From positions 310,001-374,000 of the forward strand of contig NZ_RPFJ01000002.1 in the NCBI RefSeq assembly GCF_003813905.1: DNA of 64,000 nt. The letters are read 5' to 3'. Shown piece after piece: positions 49,355 to 60,728 of the stretch. Positions within the stretch are counted from its first letter, which is position 1, and every line of letters begins with the position of its first letter. The notes under the pieces were generated by a model that did no database searches, was not told the DNA's origin, and saw only the letters and a list, made by a program, of their open reading frames with translations. The position numbers and the translations under genes were made by a program. This stretch comes from Aureibaculum marinum. GTDB lineage: Bacteria > Bacteroidota > Bacteroidia > Flavobacteriales > Flavobacteriaceae.

Positions 49355-49879
49355 TTATCCGTTAAAAACTTTATTTAAAGAAATACCTCTTTCTTTAGCA
49401 ATAGTATTGGCATCACGCATTTGCAACAAAGCATCAAATGTAGCTTTTACCACATTATGAGGATTAGAAGAACCTTGTGATTTAGATAATACATCATGTA
49501 CACCAACAGATTCTAATACCATACGTACAGCACCACCAGCAATAACTCCAGTACCATGAGTTGCAGGTTTTAAAAACACTTTAGCTCCTGCATATTTACC
49601 TTTTTGTTCGTGAGGTATAGTATGTTTTATAATTGGTATTCTTATTAAGTTCTTCTTAGCGTCTTCAATAGCTTTTGCAATTGCAGAAGCAACATCTTTA
49701 GATTTTCCAAGACCATGACCTACAACACCGTTTTCGTTACCAACAACAACAATTGCTGAAAAACCAAATGTTCTACCACCTTTTGTTACTTTAGTAACCC
49801 TTTGTACTCCTACCAAGTGATCTTTTAAATCTAACCCGCTTGGTTTTACGCGTTCAACGTTTCCGTATTTTTGATACAT
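49355..49879 (-). CDS. rpsE: 30S ribosomal protein S5
   Basis: The 174-residue protein has the S5 double-stranded-RNA-binding domain ([20 protein letters not shown], then [17 protein letters not shown]) and the C-terminal domain ending in [13 protein letters not shown]5 shapes decoding accuracy at the mRNA entry side. Confidence 0.97.
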   Translation of the reverse strand: MYQKYGNVERVKPSGLDLKDHLVGVQRVTKVTKGGRTFGFSAIVVVGNENGVVGHGLGKSKDVASAIAKAIEDAKKNLIRIPIIKHTIPHEQKGKYAGAKVFLKPATHGTGVIAGGAVRMVLESVGVHDVLSKSQGSSNPHNVVKATFDALLQMRDANTIAKERGISLNKVFNG

Positions 49880-49888
49880 AAATCTTAA

Positions 49889-50242
49889 TTAAAATTTTAA
49901 TCCTCCTTCTCTTGCTCCATCAGCAAGAGCTTTTACTCTACCATGGTATAAATATCCGTTTCTATCAAAACAAACATTTGTAATACCAGATTTGGTTGCT
50001 TTTTCTGCTAATGCTTTACCTACAGCCAAAGCCACCTCAGTTTTTGTGCCTTTAGCTTCAATTTTTTTATCTCTTGATGATACAGCTACTAATGTATTCC
50101 CAGTAATATCATCAATCAATTGAGCATCGATTTCCTTATTGCTTCTATAAACAGAAAGTCTTGGTTTTTCAGCAGTACCTGAAACAACTTTTCTAATTCT
50201 CTGTTTAATTCTATTTCTTCTTTGTAGCTTTGATAATGCCAT
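49889..50242 (-). CDS. rplR: 50S ribosomal protein L18
   Basis: The 117-residue protein shows [20 protein letters not shown], the strand segment HAQLIDD-like [19 protein letters not shown], and the closing [20 protein letters not shown], all L18 hallmarks for 5S rRNA binding. It lies 12 bases after rplF. Confidence 0.97.
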   Translation of the reverse strand: MALSKLQRRNRIKQRIRKVVSGTAEKPRLSVYRSNKEIDAQLIDDITGNTLVAVSSRDKKIEAKGTKTEVALAVGKALAEKATKSGITNVCFDRNGYLYHGRVKALADGAREGGLKF

Positions 50243-50254
50243 AATATATATTTA

Positions 50255-50797
50255 TTATGCAGATTTACCTGCTTTTCTTCTTAATTGTTCTCCTACAAAT
50301 TTAATTCCTTTTCCTTTGTATGGTTCAGGTTTACGATAAGAACGAATCTTAGCTGCAACTTGTCCAACCAATTGTTTATCAAAAGAGGTTAACTTAACAA
50401 TCGGATTTTTTCCCTTTTCAGAAACAGTTTCAACTTTAATTTCTGGAGCTAAGTCTATAATGATATTGTGAGAAAAACCTAAAGCTAAATCTAATTTTTG
50501 ACCTTGATGGCTTGCTCTATATCCAACACCTACTAATTCTAGTTCTTTAGTCCATCCTTTAGAAACACCTTCTATCATGTTAAACACAAGCATTCTATAA
50601 AGACCATGTTTCGCTTTATTCTCTTTAGAATCTGAAGGGCGTTCAACAATTACGTTTCCTTCTTCTACTTTGATAGTTACATTAGAAAATTCTTGTGTTA
50701 ATTCACCTAATTTTCCCTTTACTGTAACTACATTGTCTTTAATATCAACGGTAACTCCTTCTGGAATTGCTACTGGATTATTTCCTATTCTTGACAT
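50255..50797 (-). CDS. rplF: 50S ribosomal protein L6
   Basis: The 180-residue protein has the two repeated L6 domains: MSRIGNNPVAIPEGVTVDIK with VVTVKGKLGELTQEF in the first, and the C-terminal block EPYKGKGIKFVGEQLRRKAG in the second, which binds near the sarcin-ricin loop. Confidence 0.97.
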   Translation of the reverse strand: MSRIGNNPVAIPEGVTVDIKDNVVTVKGKLGELTQEFSNVTIKVEEGNVIVERPSDSKENKAKHGLYRMLVFNMIEGVSKGWTKELELVGVGYRASHQGQKLDLALGFSHNIIIDLAPEIKVETVSEKGKNPIVKLTSFDKQLVGQVAAKIRSYRKPEPYKGKGIKFVGEQLRRKAGKSA

Positions 50798-50810
50798 CTC
50801 TTATTCTTTA

Positions 50811-51209
50811 TTAGTAAACGTAACATAAAACTTCTCCACCAACATTTTCTTGTTGGGCTTTCTTATTAGTCATTACCCCTTTAGAGGTAGAAACTATAGC
50901 AATACCAAGACCATTTAAAACTCTTGGTAATTCCGAAGCACTTACATATTTACGTAAACCTGGTTTACTAATTCTTTCAATTTTTCTAATTACCGACTGT
51001 TTTGAAATTTTATCATATTTCAAAGCAATCTTAATAGAATCTTGAACTTTATTTTCTTCAAACTTATAACTTAAAATATAACCTTGATCAAATAAAATCT
51101 TAGTCATTTCTTTTTTTAAGTTAGAAGCTGGTATCTCAACAACTCTAAGACCTGCATTGGCTGCATTTCTAATTCTTGTTAAATAATCTGCAATAGGATC
51201 TGTGTACAT
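50811..51209 (-). CDS. rpsH: 30S ribosomal protein S8
   Basis: The 132-residue protein has the S8 N-terminal part [20 protein letters not shown] and the C-terminal rRNA-binding motif [20 protein letters not shown]. In E. coli S8 represses the spc operon; no such site is evident in the 62-base gap upstream. Confidence 0.97.
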   Translation of the reverse strand: MYTDPIADYLTRIRNAANAGLRVVEIPASNLKKEMTKILFDQGYILSYKFEENKVQDSIKIALKYDKISKQSVIRKIERISKPGLRKYVSASELPRVLNGLGIAIVSTSKGVMTNKKAQQENVGGEVLCYVY

Positions 51210-51271
51210 ATATATTTAATTACGGTTTTGGTTTTTAATTTTACAATTAAACCTGAAACCAATTTATAATT

Positions 51272-51541
51272 TTACCAACTTGCTTTTTTTACGCCTGGTA
51301 TTAAACCTTGATTTGCCATTTCACGAAAAGTAACACGTGAAATACCAAAAGTTCTCATATACCCTTTAGGTCTACCAGTTAATTTACAACGGTTGTGTAA
51401 ACGTACAGGCGAAGCATCTTTAGGCAACTTTTGTAATGCTTCATAATCACCAGCTTCTTTCAAAGCTTTACGTTTTTCAGCATATTTAGCAACCATTTTT
51501 CTTCTTTTAACCTCACGGGCTTTCATTGATTCTTTAGCCAT
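51272..51541 (-). CDS. rpsN: 30S ribosomal protein S14, zinc-free long form
   Basis: The 89-residue protein carries [18 protein letters not shown] in its N-terminal insert and ends with the conserved [20 protein letters not shown] and [20 protein letters not shown]. It has no CxxC pairs, so it is the zinc-independent form. Three bases separate it from rplE. Confidence 0.96.
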   Translation of the reverse strand: MAKESMKAREVKRRKMVAKYAEKRKALKEAGDYEALQKLPKDASPVRLHNRCKLTGRPKGYMRTFGISRVTFREMANQGLIPGVKKASW

Positions 51542-51544
51542 CTT

Positions 51545-52096
51545 TTAATTTTTTTTAAAGGGTAATCCTAATTGTGTTAATAATGATTTTGCCTCTTTAT
51601 CAGTTTTCGAAGATGTTACAAAAGTAATATCCATACCACTGATTTTATTTACCTTATCAATATCAATTTCAGGAAAAATAATTTGTTCTGTAATTCCTAA
51701 ATTGTAATTACCTCTCCCATCAAAACCAGTAGATTTTACACCTCTAAAATCTCTTACACGAGGTAATGATGCAGTAACTAATCTATCCAAGAATTCGTAC
51801 ATCTTTTGATCACGTAGAGTAACTTTTACACCAATTGGCATTCCTTTACGTAATTTAAATGAGGCAACATCTTTTTTAGACATTGTAGCAACAGCTTTCT
51901 GTCCAGAAATTCTTGATACCTCATCAATAGCATAATCAATTAATTTCTTATCAGCTACTGCTGCACCTACACCTTTACTAATTACAATTTTTTGTAATTT
52001 AGGAACTTGCATTACATTTTTATAGCCGAATTCTTCGGTTAAAGCAGCTTTAATTCTGCTGTTATATTCTTCTTTAAGTCTAGGTACGTATGCCAT
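51545..52096 (-). CDS. rplE: 50S ribosomal protein L5
   Basis: The 183-residue protein matches L5: [20 protein letters not shown], the P-site-tRNA-contacting loop, [17 protein letters not shown] and the [19 protein letters not shown] block. L5 binds 5S rRNA together with L18 (rplR). Confidence 0.97.
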   Translation of the reverse strand: MAYVPRLKEEYNSRIKAALTEEFGYKNVMQVPKLQKIVISKGVGAAVADKKLIDYAIDEVSRISGQKAVATMSKKDVASFKLRKGMPIGVKVTLRDQKMYEFLDRLVTASLPRVRDFRGVKSTGFDGRGNYNLGITEQIIFPEIDIDKVNKISGMDITFVTSSKTDKEAKSLLTQLGLPFKKN

Positions 52097-52098
52097 AA

Positions 52099-52410
52099 CT
52101 AAATAATTTCTTTTGATTTTTTAGAGAATCTAACTTTTTTGTCGCCCTCCATTCTATATCCTACTCTAGTTGTTTCACCATTTTCAACTAACATAATGTT
52201 AGATATATGGATTGGAGCTTCAAATTTTGAAATTCCACCTTGTGGATTTTGAGCACTAGGTTTAGTGTGTTTAGACACCATATTAACCCCCTCTACAATT
52301 GCTTTATTCTTGTTTTTAAGAATTTTAACAATTTTTCCTTCTTTACCTTTATCCTCACCAGTTGTAACTCTAACTGTATCTCCTGTTTTAAGTTTGATCT
52401 TTATCATCAT
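52099..52410 (-). CDS. rplX: 50S ribosomal protein L24
   Basis: The 103-residue protein has a KOW motif ([20 protein letters not shown]) and [20 protein letters not shown], as expected for this assembly initiator protein. Two adjacent ATG codons are possible starts; the difference is one residue. Confidence 0.96.
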   Translation of the reverse strand: MMIKIKLKTGDTVRVTTGEDKGKEGKIVKILKNKNKAIVEGVNMVSKHTKPSAQNPQGGISKFEAPIHISNIMLVENGETTRVGYRMEGDKKVRFSKKSKEII

Positions 52411-52418
52411 CTATAATT

Positions 52419-52787
52419 TTAAAGCACTTCTGGTGCTAATGATACAATTTTCATGAATTGTTTTTCTCGAAGTTCTCTAGCAACTGGTCCAAAAACACGA
52501 GTTCCACGCATTTCTTCAGTAGGATTTAACAACACACATGCATTGTCATCAAATCGAATATACGAACCATCTTTACGACGAACTTCTTTTTTTGTACGTA
52601 CAACAACTGCTCTAGAAACTTGTCCTTTTTTAACTGTACCATTAGGTGTAGCATGTTTTACAGATACTACAATTTTATCGCCAACAGAAGCGTAACGTCT
52701 ATTTGTTCCACCTAATACTCTAATAACAAGCACTTCCTTTGCACCCGTGTTGTCAGCTACTTTTAATCTTGATTCTTGTTGTAACAT
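52419..52787 (-). CDS. rplN: 50S ribosomal protein L14
   Basis: The 122-residue protein matches L14 end to end: [20 protein letters not shown], the [20 protein letters not shown] segment and [13 protein letters not shown]-like [19 protein letters not shown]. It binds beside L19 at the intersubunit face. Confidence 0.98.
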   Translation of the reverse strand: MLQQESRLKVADNTGAKEVLVIRVLGGTNRRYASVGDKIVVSVKHATPNGTVKKGQVSRAVVVRTKKEVRRKDGSYIRFDDNACVLLNPTEEMRGTRVFGPVARELREKQFMKIVSLAPEVL

Positions 52788-52789
52788 AA

Positions 52790-53047
52790 TTATTTAGCTC
52801 TTTCTAAGATTTCTACTAATCTCCAACGTTTAGTTTTACTTAAAGGTCTAGTTTCCATGATCTTTACAGTATCACCTTCATTGCAGTCGTTTTTTTCGTC
52901 ATGAGCAACATATTTCTTTGTTTTCATTACGAACTTACCGTACATAGGATGTTTTGCTTTTGTCACTTCACTAACTACAATAGATTTCTCCATTTTGTTA
53001 CTTGAAACAACTCCTATTCTTTCTTTTCTAAGATTTCTTTTTTCCAT
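52790..53047 (-). CDS. rpsQ: 30S ribosomal protein S17
   Basis: The 85-residue OB-fold protein reads [39 protein letters not shown] and [20 protein letters not shown], the S17 hallmarks. It ends two bases before rplN. Confidence 0.97.
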   Translation of the reverse strand: MEKRNLRKERIGVVSSNKMEKSIVVSEVTKAKHPMYGKFVMKTKKYVAHDEKNDCNEGDTVKIMETRPLSKTKRWRLVEILERAK

Positions 53048-53066
53048 CTTGTAAATACGAATACAA

Positions 53067-53258
53067 TTATTGTACTTCTCTTTTAGTTAATTCTGTGGCT
53101 AATCTAGCAACTGTCCTTCTTAAATCTCTCAGTTGAATTGGATTTTCTAGAGGTGATATAGCATGTGCCATTTTAAGATCTGTATAGTTCTTTTTTATGT
53201 CTACTAATTTCTCTTGTATATCTGCTACAGATAATTCTTTTATTTCTGATTGTTTCAT
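53067..53258 (-). CDS. rpmC: 50S ribosomal protein L29
   Basis: This 63-residue two-helix protein has [19 protein letters not shown] and the conserved [20 protein letters not shown]29 lines the nascent-peptide exit beside L23 and helps dock trigger factor and SRP. Confidence 0.95.
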   Translation of the reverse strand: MKQSEIKELSVADIQEKLVDIKKNYTDLKMAHAISPLENPIQLRDLRRTVARLATELTKREVQ

Positions 53259-53270
53259 ACTAAAATATTA

Positions 53271-53705
53271 TTAAGCTTCGCTTTCGTCGTAATCCCTAGC
53301 GATAACAAACTTTGTTTTAACTGGTAACTTTTGTGCTGCTAATCTTAATGCTTCTTTAGCTGTTTCAATCGGCACACCTCCAACTTCGAATAATATTCTT
53401 CCTGGTTTTACCACAGCAACAAAATATTCAGGAGCTCCTTTACCTTTACCCATACGTACTTCCAAAGGTTTTTTGGTAATTGGTTTATCAGGAAATATTT
53501 TTATCCAAATACTACCTTGTCTCTTCATGTAACGTGTAGCTGCGATACGAGCAGCTTCAATTTGACGAGAAGTAAGCAAGTCTTGCTCTAATGCTTTTAT
53601 ACCGAACATACCGTTAGAAAGTCTATGCCCTCTCTGAGCATTCCCTTTCATGTTCCCTTTCCCTTTCTGTACTTTACGATATTTCGTTCTTTTTGGTTGT
53701 AACAT
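53271..53705 (-). CDS. rplP: 50S ribosomal protein L16
   Basis: The 144-residue protein has [20 protein letters not shown], the [20 protein letters not shown] block and [20 protein letters not shown], the L16 pattern. L16 stabilises A-site tRNA at the peptidyl transferase centre. Confidence 0.97.
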   Translation of the reverse strand: MLQPKRTKYRKVQKGKGNMKGNAQRGHRLSNGMFGIKALEQDLLTSRQIEAARIAATRYMKRQGSIWIKIFPDKPITKKPLEVRMGKGKGAPEYFVAVVKPGRILFEVGGVPIETAKEALRLAAQKLPVKTKFVIARDYDESEA

Positions 53706-53723
53706 TTCTTAAACTTTAAAAAA

Positions 53724-54437
53724 TTATTTTCTTCTTTGAGGTTTTCTTCCTCCACCTTTACCACCTTTACCTTGTTTCTTTGACAAACCAACTAAAGGAG
53801 ACAATTCACGTTTACCATACACTTCACCTTTCATAATCCATACTTTAACTCCTAATCTACCATAAGTTGTGTGTGCTTCTACTAAGGCGTAGTCAATATC
53901 TGCTCTAAAAGTAGAAAGTGGAATTCTACCCTCTTTATAAGATTCTGAACGAGCCATTTCAGCTCCATTCAAACGACCTGAGATTTGAATTTTTATACCT
54001 TCTGCGTTCATACGCATTGTAGCAGCAATTGCCATTTTAATAGCTCTTCTATAAGAAATTCTATTTTCAATTTGACGAGCAATACTAGAAGCTACTAAAA
54101 AAGCATCTAATTCTGGACGTTTAATTTCAAAGATATTAATCTGTACTTCCTTACCAGTAATTTTTTTAAGCTCTTCTTTAAGCTTATCAACTTCCTGACC
54201 ACCTTTTCCTATAATAATTCCAGGTCTAGCAGTAGTAATAGTTACTGTGATTAACTTAAGAGTACGTTCTATAATTACTCTAGAAACACTAGCTTTAGAT
54301 AATCTCGTATGAATATACTTTCTTATTTTATCATCTTCTGCAAGCTTATCGCCATAATCATTTCCACCATACCAGTTAGATTCCCATCCTCTGATAATTC
54401 CTAAACGATTTCCTATTGGATTAGTTTTTTGTCCCAT
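53724..54437 (-). CDS. rpsC: 30S ribosomal protein S3
   Basis: The 237-residue protein has the S3 KH domain with the GxxG loop ([20 protein letters not shown]) and the C-terminal domain containing [20 protein letters not shown] Gly/Lys/Arg-rich tail of about 20 residues follows. S3 forms part of the mRNA entry helicase. Confidence 0.97.
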   Translation of the reverse strand: MGQKTNPIGNRLGIIRGWESNWYGGNDYGDKLAEDDKIRKYIHTRLSKASVSRVIIERTLKLITVTITTARPGIIIGKGGQEVDKLKEELKKITGKEVQINIFEIKRPELDAFLVASSIARQIENRISYRRAIKMAIAATMRMNAEGIKIQISGRLNGAEMARSESYKEGRIPLSTFRADIDYALVEAHTTYGRLGVKVWIMKGEVYGKRELSPLVGLSKKQGKGGKGGGRKPQRRK

Positions 54438-54442
54438 ACTAT

Positions 54443-54853
54443 TTACGAATTGCTTGTATTATTTTTTTCTCCTAATATCATAGTAACATGATTAGAACGT
54501 TTTCTTATTCTATGTGCACGACCTTGTGGAGCTGGTCTTAATCTCTTTAACATTGCTGCACTATCTACATAAATTTCTTTAATAAATAAACCTGCATCTT
54601 CAATGTTTGCATCTTCATTCTTTGATTGCCAGTTGGCAATTGCAGATAAAGTTAATTTTTCTAAATTACGTGCAGCTTCTTTTGGACTGAATTTTAAAAT
54701 AGCCAATGCTTTTTCAACTTCAACTCCTCTTATTTGATCTGCCACCAATCGCATTTTTCTTGGCGATGTAGGACAACCATTTAATTTCGCAAAAAATTTC
54801 GTTTTACGATCTTCTTTAAGCTGCTGTGCTCTTAATCTTTTTCGAACTCCCAT
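54443..54853 (-). CDS. rplV: 50S ribosomal protein L22
   Basis: The 136-residue protein matches L22: [39 protein letters not shown] and the exit-tunnel hairpin with [20 protein letters not shown], where macrolide-resistance mutations are known to occur. The tunnel-loop sequence looks normal. Confidence 0.97.
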   Translation of the reverse strand: MGVRKRLRAQQLKEDRKTKFFAKLNGCPTSPRKMRLVADQIRGVEVEKALAILKFSPKEAARNLEKLTLSAIANWQSKNEDANIEDAGLFIKEIYVDSAAMLKRLRPAPQGRAHRIRKRSNHVTMILGEKNNTSNS

Positions 54854-54856
54854 TGC

Positions 54857-55135
54857 TTATCTTTTACCTTTATTTTTTGCACCTGCATGTCCTCTAAATG
54901 AACGTGTTGGTGAAAATTCTCCTAATTTATGACCTACCATATTTTCAGTAATATATACTGGAACAAACTGACGACCGTTGTGCACCCCAATGGTTTGCCC
55001 AACAAAATCCGGAGTTATCATTGAGGCTCTTGACCATGTTTTGATAACAGATTTTTTTCCAGATTCAATATTACTTTGTACTTTCTTTTCCAATTTATGG
55101 AAAACATAAGGTCCTTTTTTTAATGAACGTGCCAT
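54857..55135 (-). CDS. rpsS: 30S ribosomal protein S19
   Basis: The 92-residue protein has [40 protein letters not shown] and [18 protein letters not shown], all typical of S19, which partners S13 in the 30S head. Confidence 0.98.
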   Translation of the reverse strand: MARSLKKGPYVFHKLEKKVQSNIESGKKSVIKTWSRASMITPDFVGQTIGVHNGRQFVPVYITENMVGHKLGEFSPTRSFRGHAGAKNKGKR

Positions 55136-55144
55136 ATCTATCTC

Positions 55145-55969
55145 TTATTTTTTTCTACGTTCTATGATATACTTATTACTCGCTTTAGTCTTAGAACGTG
55201 TTTTATATCCTTTAGCTGGAATTCCATTTCTAGATCTAGGATGTCCTCCGGCAGACTTACCTTCACCACCACCCATTGGATGATCAACAGGATTCATCAC
55301 AACAGGTCTAGTTCTTGGTCTTCTACCTAACCATCTAGTTCTACCAGCCTTACCAGACACCAACAATTGATGATCAGAGTTAGATACTGATCCAATAGTG
55401 GCTTTACACGTAAGTAAAACATATCTAATTTCACCTGATGGCAACTTCACTGTTGCATATTTACCTTCTCTAGCAACCAATTGTCCAAATGAACCTGCAC
55501 TTCTAGCCATTACAGCCCCTTGTCCAGGATGCAATTCAATACAAGAAATTACTGTACCTAAAGGTATATCTTTTAAAAGCATTGTATTACCAACCTCAGG
55601 TGTAGCTTTATCTCCAGAGATAACTGTTTGTCCAACTTGCAATCCAGCTAGTGCGATTATATATCTTTTATCACCATCAGCATAATTCAATAATGCGATA
55701 AAAGCAGTACGATTAGGATCATATTCAATTGTTTTTACAGTAGCAGGAACGTTATCCTTGTCTCTTTTAAAATCAATAATACGATATCTCTTTTTATGAC
55801 CCCCACCCATATAACGCATGGTCATCTTTCCTCGGTTATTTCTACCTCCAGATCTTCTTTGTGGTGCTAATAAACTCTTTTCAGGTTTATCAGTTGTTAC
55901 CATATCAAAGGTATTTACAACCTTAAATCGCTGACCTGGTGTTACTGGTTTTAATTTTCTTAATGACAT
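55145..55969 (-). CDS. rplB: 50S ribosomal protein L2
   Basis: The 274-residue protein has the L2 RNA-binding core and the C-terminal [20 protein letters not shown] followed by [16 protein letters not shown], containing the conserved histidine near the peptidyl transferase centre. It starts 11 bases after rplW ends. Confidence 0.98.
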   Translation of the reverse strand: MSLRKLKPVTPGQRFKVVNTFDMVTTDKPEKSLLAPQRRSGGRNNRGKMTMRYMGGGHKKRYRIIDFKRDKDNVPATVKTIEYDPNRTAFIALLNYADGDKRYIIALAGLQVGQTVISGDKATPEVGNTMLLKDIPLGTVISCIELHPGQGAVMARSAGSFGQLVAREGKYATVKLPSGEIRYVLLTCKATIGSVSNSDHQLLVSGKAGRTRWLGRRPRTRPVVMNPVDHPMGGGEGKSAGGHPRSRNGIPAKGYKTRSKTKASNKYIIERRKK

Positions 55970-55980
55970 CTTTTTTCGTC

Positions 55981-56271
55981 TTAAATATTGCTATAAAAAT
56001 CAATGTTATCACCTTCTACTAATTCAATAATCGCTTTTTTATAAGCTCCTATCTTCCCTGTAACAACACCTTTTTTAGTAAACTTAGTATTCCTTTTTAC
56101 AGGATAGTTCATGGTTCTTACTTTACTAACAGAAACGCCATAAGCACTCTCAATAGCATTCTTAATTTCTATCTTATTTGCACGACTATCAACTTGAAAA
56201 GTATATTTATTATTCAATTCAGTTAAGTCGTTCGCTTTTTCCGTAATAATTGGTTTTATTAAAATACTCAT
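55981..56271 (-). CDS. rplW: 50S ribosomal protein L23
   Basis: The ATG at 56271 gives a 96-residue L23 ([20 protein letters not shown], then [20 protein letters not shown]). A longer form from 56298 would overlap rplD by 23 bases and adds no conserved sequence. L23 is the main docking site for trigger factor at the tunnel exit. Confidence 0.95.
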   Translation of the reverse strand: MSILIKPIITEKANDLTELNNKYTFQVDSRANKIEIKNAIESAYGVSVSKVRTMNYPVKRNTKFTKKGVVTGKIGAYKKAIIELVEGDNIDFYSNI

Positions 56272-56275
56272 GCTA

Positions 56276-56905
56276 TTACTTGCTAAGATTTGATTCAATT
56301 TCTTCTATACAACTTTCTGAAAGTACAACTTTATTAGCATTCAAAACACTATAAGTACTTAGTCTTGAAGCACTTACAACGTCAGTGCTCTTTAAATTGC
56401 GAGAGGACAAATATACATTTTTATTTGAAGCATCCAACACAAACAAAGATTTTTTATTATCTAGCTCTAAGGCTTTTAAAACATTTGTGAAGTTTTTAGT
56501 TTTAGGCTCATCAAATTCAAAGTTTTCCAACACAACAATGTTGTTATCTTTTGCTTTGATTGCTAACGCAGATTGACGAGCTAAACGCTTCAAGTTTTTA
56601 TTTAATTTAAACCCATAATTTTTAGGTCTTGGGCCAAATATTCTACCACCTCCTCTAAACACAGGAGATTTAATAGATCCTGCACGTGCAGTTCCTGTTC
56701 CTTTTTGTTTTTTAATCTTTCTAGTACTTCCTTTTATTTCAGCTCTTTCTTTAGCTTTGTGAGTACCTTGTCTTTGATTCGCTAAAAATTGCTTTACATC
56801 TAAATAAACTGCATGTTTATTAGGCTCTATTGCAAAAATAGCATCTGAAAGCTCAACCTTTCTTCCAGTTTTTTTCCCGTTGATATCTATTACCTCTACT
56901 TTCAT
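56276..56905 (-). CDS. rplD: 50S ribosomal protein L4
   Basis: The 209-residue protein has the L4 tunnel loop ([20 protein letters not shown], then [18 protein letters not shown]) and the C-terminal Rossmann-like part. Its ATG overlaps the rplC stop (TAATG), so the two are coupled. In E. coli L4 also represses this operon. Confidence 0.97.
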   Translation of the reverse strand: MKVEVIDINGKKTGRKVELSDAIFAIEPNKHAVYLDVKQFLANQRQGTHKAKERAEIKGSTRKIKKQKGTGTARAGSIKSPVFRGGGRIFGPRPKNYGFKLNKNLKRLARQSALAIKAKDNNIVVLENFEFDEPKTKNFTNVLKALELDNKKSLFVLDASNKNVYLSSRNLKSTDVVSASRLSTYSVLNANKVVLSESCIEEIESNLSK

Positions 56906-57522
56906 TATTTCTCAATAGTTATGTAAGCGTTTCTATGCCCAGGTACAGCACCTTTTACTACTAAAAGATTCTTTTCTGGAATAACTTTTAAAACTCTTAA
57001 GTTTTCAACTTTCACCTTTTCGCCTCCCATTCTTCCTGCCATTTTCATTCCTTTAAAAACTCTTGCAGGATATGATGCAGCTCCTATAGAACCAGGAGCC
57101 CTTAATCTATTATGTTGACCGTGAGTTGCTTGACCAACACCACCAAAACCGTGACGTTTTACAACACCTTGAAAACCTTTACCTTTTGACGTACCAGATA
57201 CATCAACAAATTCACCTTCAACAAAGTGCTCTACTGTTATTGTGTCACCTAATTTGTACTCCTCATCAAAACCTTTAAACTCAGCAACTCGATTTTTAGC
57301 AGTAGTGCCAGCTTTCTTAAAGTGTCCTTTCAACGCTTTATTTGTCTGCTTTTCTGCTTTGTCATCGAAACCTAATTGAATGGCTTCATAGCCATCAACT
57401 TCTTTGGTTCTGACTTGGGTAACTACACAAGGACCAGCTTCAATAACTGTACAAGGAATATTTTTCCCGTTGTCATCAAAAATACTGGTCATTCCAATTT
57501 TTCTTCCTATTAACCCAGACAT
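56905..57522 (-). CDS. rplC: 50S ribosomal protein L3
   Basis: The 205-residue protein matches L3: [39 protein letters not shown] and [16 protein letters not shown]. The Gln in [14 protein letters not shown] is the usual site of PrmB methylation. A structured 218-base spacer separates it from rpsJ upstream. Confidence 0.98.
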   Translation of the reverse strand: MSGLIGRKIGMTSIFDDNGKNIPCTVIEAGPCVVTQVRTKEVDGYEAIQLGFDDKAEKQTNKALKGHFKKAGTTAKNRVAEFKGFDEEYKLGDTITVEHFVEGEFVDVSGTSKGKGFQGVVKRHGFGGVGQATHGQHNRLRAPGSIGAASYPARVFKGMKMAGRMGGEKVKVENLRVLKVIPEKNLLVVKGAVPGHRNAYITIEK

Positions 57523-57557
57523 TTTATATATTTATTAATTATTATTTATTATTTTTC

Positions 57558-57702
57558 AAAAAAATAGGGTCAAAAAATACTTCAACCCTGAATATATTTT
57601 TTTTCCGTTTTTCCCTTGTCAACCGCTCGGGACATTTTACCTCAAATTATTTTCGAGGTTTGTTTTCAGCTTTACTAATTTCTATTAAACAGTTAGAAAT
57701 TA
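57558..57702 (-). promoter_or_regulatory. Candidate structured leader upstream of rplC
   Basis: In RNA orientation the rpsJ-rplC spacer holds four successive hairpins: TAATTTCTA/TAGAAATTA (57702-57676), ACCTC/GAGGT (57659-57639), TCCC/GGGA enclosing the GC-rich GAGCGGTTGACAA (57632-57612) and AGGGT/ACCCT (57589-57566). The last stem is followed by seven U, as in an intrinsic terminator, 35 bases before the rplC ATG. This could be an attenuator for the S10 genes; in E. coli the L4-controlled leader precedes rpsJ instead. Function is inference. Confidence 0.5.
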
Positions 57703-57740
57703 CTAAAACTAATCTTCATTAGAATTAAAACTAAAGTATA

Positions 57741-58046
57741 TCACACTTTAATTTCAACCTCAACACCACTAGGTAATTCTAACTTCATTAAGGCATCAAT
57801 TGTTTTCGATGAAGAACTATAAATATCTAATAATCTTTTATACGAACTCAATTGAAATTGTTCTCTAGCTTTTTTATTTACGTGAGGCGAACGCAACACT
57901 GTAAATATTTTTTTATGCGTTGGTAATGGTATTGGACCATTTATAACAGCACCAGTATTTTTTACTGTTTTCACGATTTTCTCAGCAGATTTATCTACTA
58001 AATTATGATCGTAAGATTTTAACTTTATTCTAATTTTTTGACTCAT
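57741..58046 (-). CDS. rpsJ: 30S ribosomal protein S10
   Basis: The 101-residue protein matches S10 throughout: [20 protein letters not shown], the loop [20 protein letters not shown] and [19 protein letters not shown]10 also serves in transcription antitermination with NusB. It lies 20 bases after fusA, so it is read with the str genes; no tuf gene is between them. Confidence 0.98.
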   Translation of the reverse strand: MSQKIRIKLKSYDHNLVDKSAEKIVKTVKNTGAVINGPIPLPTHKKIFTVLRSPHVNKKAREQFQLSSYKRLLDIYSSSSKTIDALMKLELPSGVEVEIKV

Positions 58047-58066
58047 CTCTATATCTATTTAGTAAA

Positions 58067-60184
58067 TTAACCCTTTACTTTTTTAATTACTTCTTCAGCT
58101 ATATTTGAAGGTGTTTCTGCATAATGAGAAAATTCCATTGTAGATGTTGCTCTACCTGATGATAATGTTCTTAATGAAGTTACATAACCAAACATTTCAG
58201 ATAATGGCACCTCTCCTTTAATAACTTTAGCACCTGCTCTATCAGACATACTACCAACTTGACCTCTTCTTCTATTCAAATCTCCAACAATATCACCCAT
58301 ATTTTCTTCAGGTGTTAACACCTCAAGTTTCATAATAGGTTCCATTAACACTGCTTTAGCAGCTTTGGCAGCTTCTTTAAATCCTATTTTTGCAGCTAAT
58401 TCAAAAGATAATGCATCAGAATCTACAGGATGGAAAGAACCATCTTTTAACGTAACTTTCATTGCATCCATTTCAAAACCAGCTAGAGGACCATTTTTCA
58501 TAGCTTCTTTAAATCCTTTCTCAACAGATGGAATAAATTCTTTTGGAATATTACCACCTTTAATAAGGTTTACAAATTCTAAACCAGTTTTATCTTCATC
58601 AGCTGGCTCCATAGTAAATACAATATCAGCAAATTTACCACGTCCACCAGATTGCTTTTTATATACCTCTCTATGATCAGCTGATCTAGTTAAAGCTTCT
58701 TTATATTCTACTTGTGGTTGACCTTGATTAACTTCAACTTTAAATTCACGACGTAATCTATCTACAATAATATCTAAGTGCAACTCACCCATACCAGAAA
58801 TAATAGTTTGACCAGAAGCTTCATCAGTTTTTACGGTAAATGTTGGATCTTCCTCTGCCAATTTACCTAACGCCATACCTAACTTATCAACATCAGCTTT
58901 AGTTTTAGGCTCAACAGCAATACCAATTACTGGATCTGGAAAATCCATACTTTCTAAAACAATCGGATGTTTTTCGTCAGTTAAGGTATCTCCTGTTTTA
59001 ATATCTTTAAACCCAACAGCTGCACCAATATCACCAGCTTCAATATAATCTAAAGCTTTTTGTTTATTGGCATGCATTTGATAGATACGTGATATACGTT
59101 CTTTTTTACCAGAACGATTATTTAAAATGTAAGAACCTGCATCTAAATGACCAGAATAAGCTCTAAAAAAAGCCAAACGTCCAACAAAAGGATCTGTTGC
59201 AATTTTAAAAGCTAAAGCCGAAAACGGTTCTTTTACACTAGGTTTTCTAGAAATTTCATCACCTGTATTAGGATCTGTACCTATAATAGCCTCTTTATCT
59301 AAAGGAGAAGGTAAATAACGACATACAGCATCTAATAAAAACTGCACACCTTTATTTTTAAATGAAGAACCACAAATCATAGGAATGATTGACATATCCA
59401 TAACAGCAGCTCTTAATGCAGCATGCACTTCATCTTCAGTAATAGAATTTTCATCCTCAAAGAATTTTTCTAGTAATTCTTCATCATACTCAGCTACAGC
59501 CTCTATCAATTGAGCTCTATATTTAGCCGCTTCTTCTTTAAGATCTTCAGGAATTTCAACTTCATCAAAAGTAGCACCTAAAGTTTCTTCATGCCATATA
59601 ATTGCTCTATTTTTTACTAAGTCAACAATACCTTTAAAGTCAGCTTCATCACCAACAGGCAAAACAATAGGAACTGCATTAGAACCTAACATTTCTTTTA
59701 CCTGATTGTTCACCATTAAAAAGTTAGCACCTTGACGATCCATCTTATTAACAAATCCAATTCTTGGCACTTTATAATTGTCAGCAAGCCTCCAGTTTGT
59801 TTCAGATTGTGGTTCTACACCATCAACTGCAGAAAACAAAAAGACTAAACCATCAAGAACTCTTAAAGAACGGTTTACCTCCACTGTAAAATCCACGTGA
59901 CCCGGAGTATCAATTATATTAAAATGATAATCCTTTGTATTTTCTAACGCTTTTGCATTCTCCATTGGAAATTTCCACTCACAAGTAGTAGCCGCCGAAG
60001 TAATAGTAATACCTCTTTCTGCCTCTTGCTCCATCCAATCCATTGTAGAAGACCCCTCATGTGTTTCACCAATTTTATGATTAACACCTGTATAAAATAA
60101 AATACGCTCTGTTGTTGTTGTTTTACCAGCATCAATATGAGCTGCAATTCCTATATTTCTTGTATATTTTAAATCTCTTGCCAT
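58067..60184 (-). CDS. fusA: Elongation factor G
   Basis: EF-G drives translocation with GTP. The 705-residue protein has the G1 loop [12 protein letters not shown] (15-26), the switch [20 protein letters not shown] (G4), and domains II-V with [15 protein letters not shown] and [20 protein letters not shown]. It is a full-length canonical factor, three bases after rpsG. No duplicate is seen. Confidence 0.98.
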   Translation of the reverse strand: MARDLKYTRNIGIAAHIDAGKTTTTERILFYTGVNHKIGETHEGSSTMDWMEQEAERGITITSAATTCEWKFPMENAKALENTKDYHFNIIDTPGHVDFTVEVNRSLRVLDGLVFLFSAVDGVEPQSETNWRLADNYKVPRIGFVNKMDRQGANFLMVNNQVKEMLGSNAVPIVLPVGDEADFKGIVDLVKNRAIIWHEETLGATFDEVEIPEDLKEEAAKYRAQLIEAVAEYDEELLEKFFEDENSITEDEVHAALRAAVMDMSIIPMICGSSFKNKGVQFLLDAVCRYLPSPLDKEAIIGTDPNTGDEISRKPSVKEPFSALAFKIATDPFVGRLAFFRAYSGHLDAGSYILNNRSGKKERISRIYQMHANKQKALDYIEAGDIGAAVGFKDIKTGDTLTDEKHPIVLESMDFPDPVIGIAVEPKTKADVDKLGMALGKLAEEDPTFTVKTDEASGQTIISGMGELHLDIIVDRLRREFKVEVNQGQPQVEYKEALTRSADHREVYKKQSGGRGKFADIVFTMEPADEDKTGLEFVNLIKGGNIPKEFIPSVEKGFKEAMKNGPLAGFEMDAMKVTLKDGSFHPVDSDALSFELAAKIGFKEAAKAAKAVLMEPIMKLEVLTPEENMGDIVGDLNRRRGQVGSMSDRAGAKVIKGEVPLSEMFGYVTSLRTLSSGRATSTMEFSHYAETPSNIAEEVIKKVKG

Positions 60185-60187
60185 TTA

Positions 60188-60664
60188 CTAAAATCTAAAG
60201 TGTGAAAATGCTTTATTCGCTTCAGCCATTTTATGTACATCTGTTCTTTTCTTAACAGCTGCACCTTCTTCTTTGTAAGCTGCCAAAACTTCATTTGCTA
60301 AACGCTGAGCCATAGACTTCTCATTACGCTTTCTTGCATACAAAATCATCCATTTCATCGCCATAGAAACCTTTCTATCTGGTCTAATTTGCATAGGTAT
60401 TTGAAATGTAGCTCCACCCACTCTTCTACTTCTAACTTCTACATGTGGCATAACGTTAGACAACGCATCTTTCCACACCTCTAAAGCTGTTTTTTCTTCA
60501 TCTTGTTTTTTCTCCTCTACAATATCCATCGCATCATAAAACACTTTAAATGCTACAGATTTTTTACCATCCTTCATTAAATTATTAACAAAACGTGTTA
60601 CCAATTGATCCTGAAACCTTGGATCTGGCAACAAATGTCTTTTCTTTGCACTCTTTTTTCTCAT
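60188..60664 (-). CDS. rpsG: 30S ribosomal protein S7
   Basis: The 158-residue protein has [60 protein letters not shown] and the C-terminal [20 protein letters not shown], all S7 features. S7 nucleates the 30S head. Confidence 0.98.
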   Translation of the reverse strand: MRKKSAKKRHLLPDPRFQDQLVTRFVNNLMKDGKKSVAFKVFYDAMDIVEEKKQDEEKTALEVWKDALSNVMPHVEVRSRRVGGATFQIPMQIRPDRKVSMAMKWMILYARKRNEKSMAQRLANEVLAAYKEEGAAVKKRTDVHKMAEANKAFSHFRF

Positions 60665-60728
60665 TACTTCTTAGTTTTTGATTTAAATTCCGAAACCTTG
60701 ACTTTATTCAAGAATAGTTCAGAATATG

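Noticed and set aside
57612-57632. GC-rich patch before rplC as part of a tRNA or other known RNA gene
   Set aside because: No cloverleaf or T-loop sequence can be formed; I keep it only as part of a possible leader.
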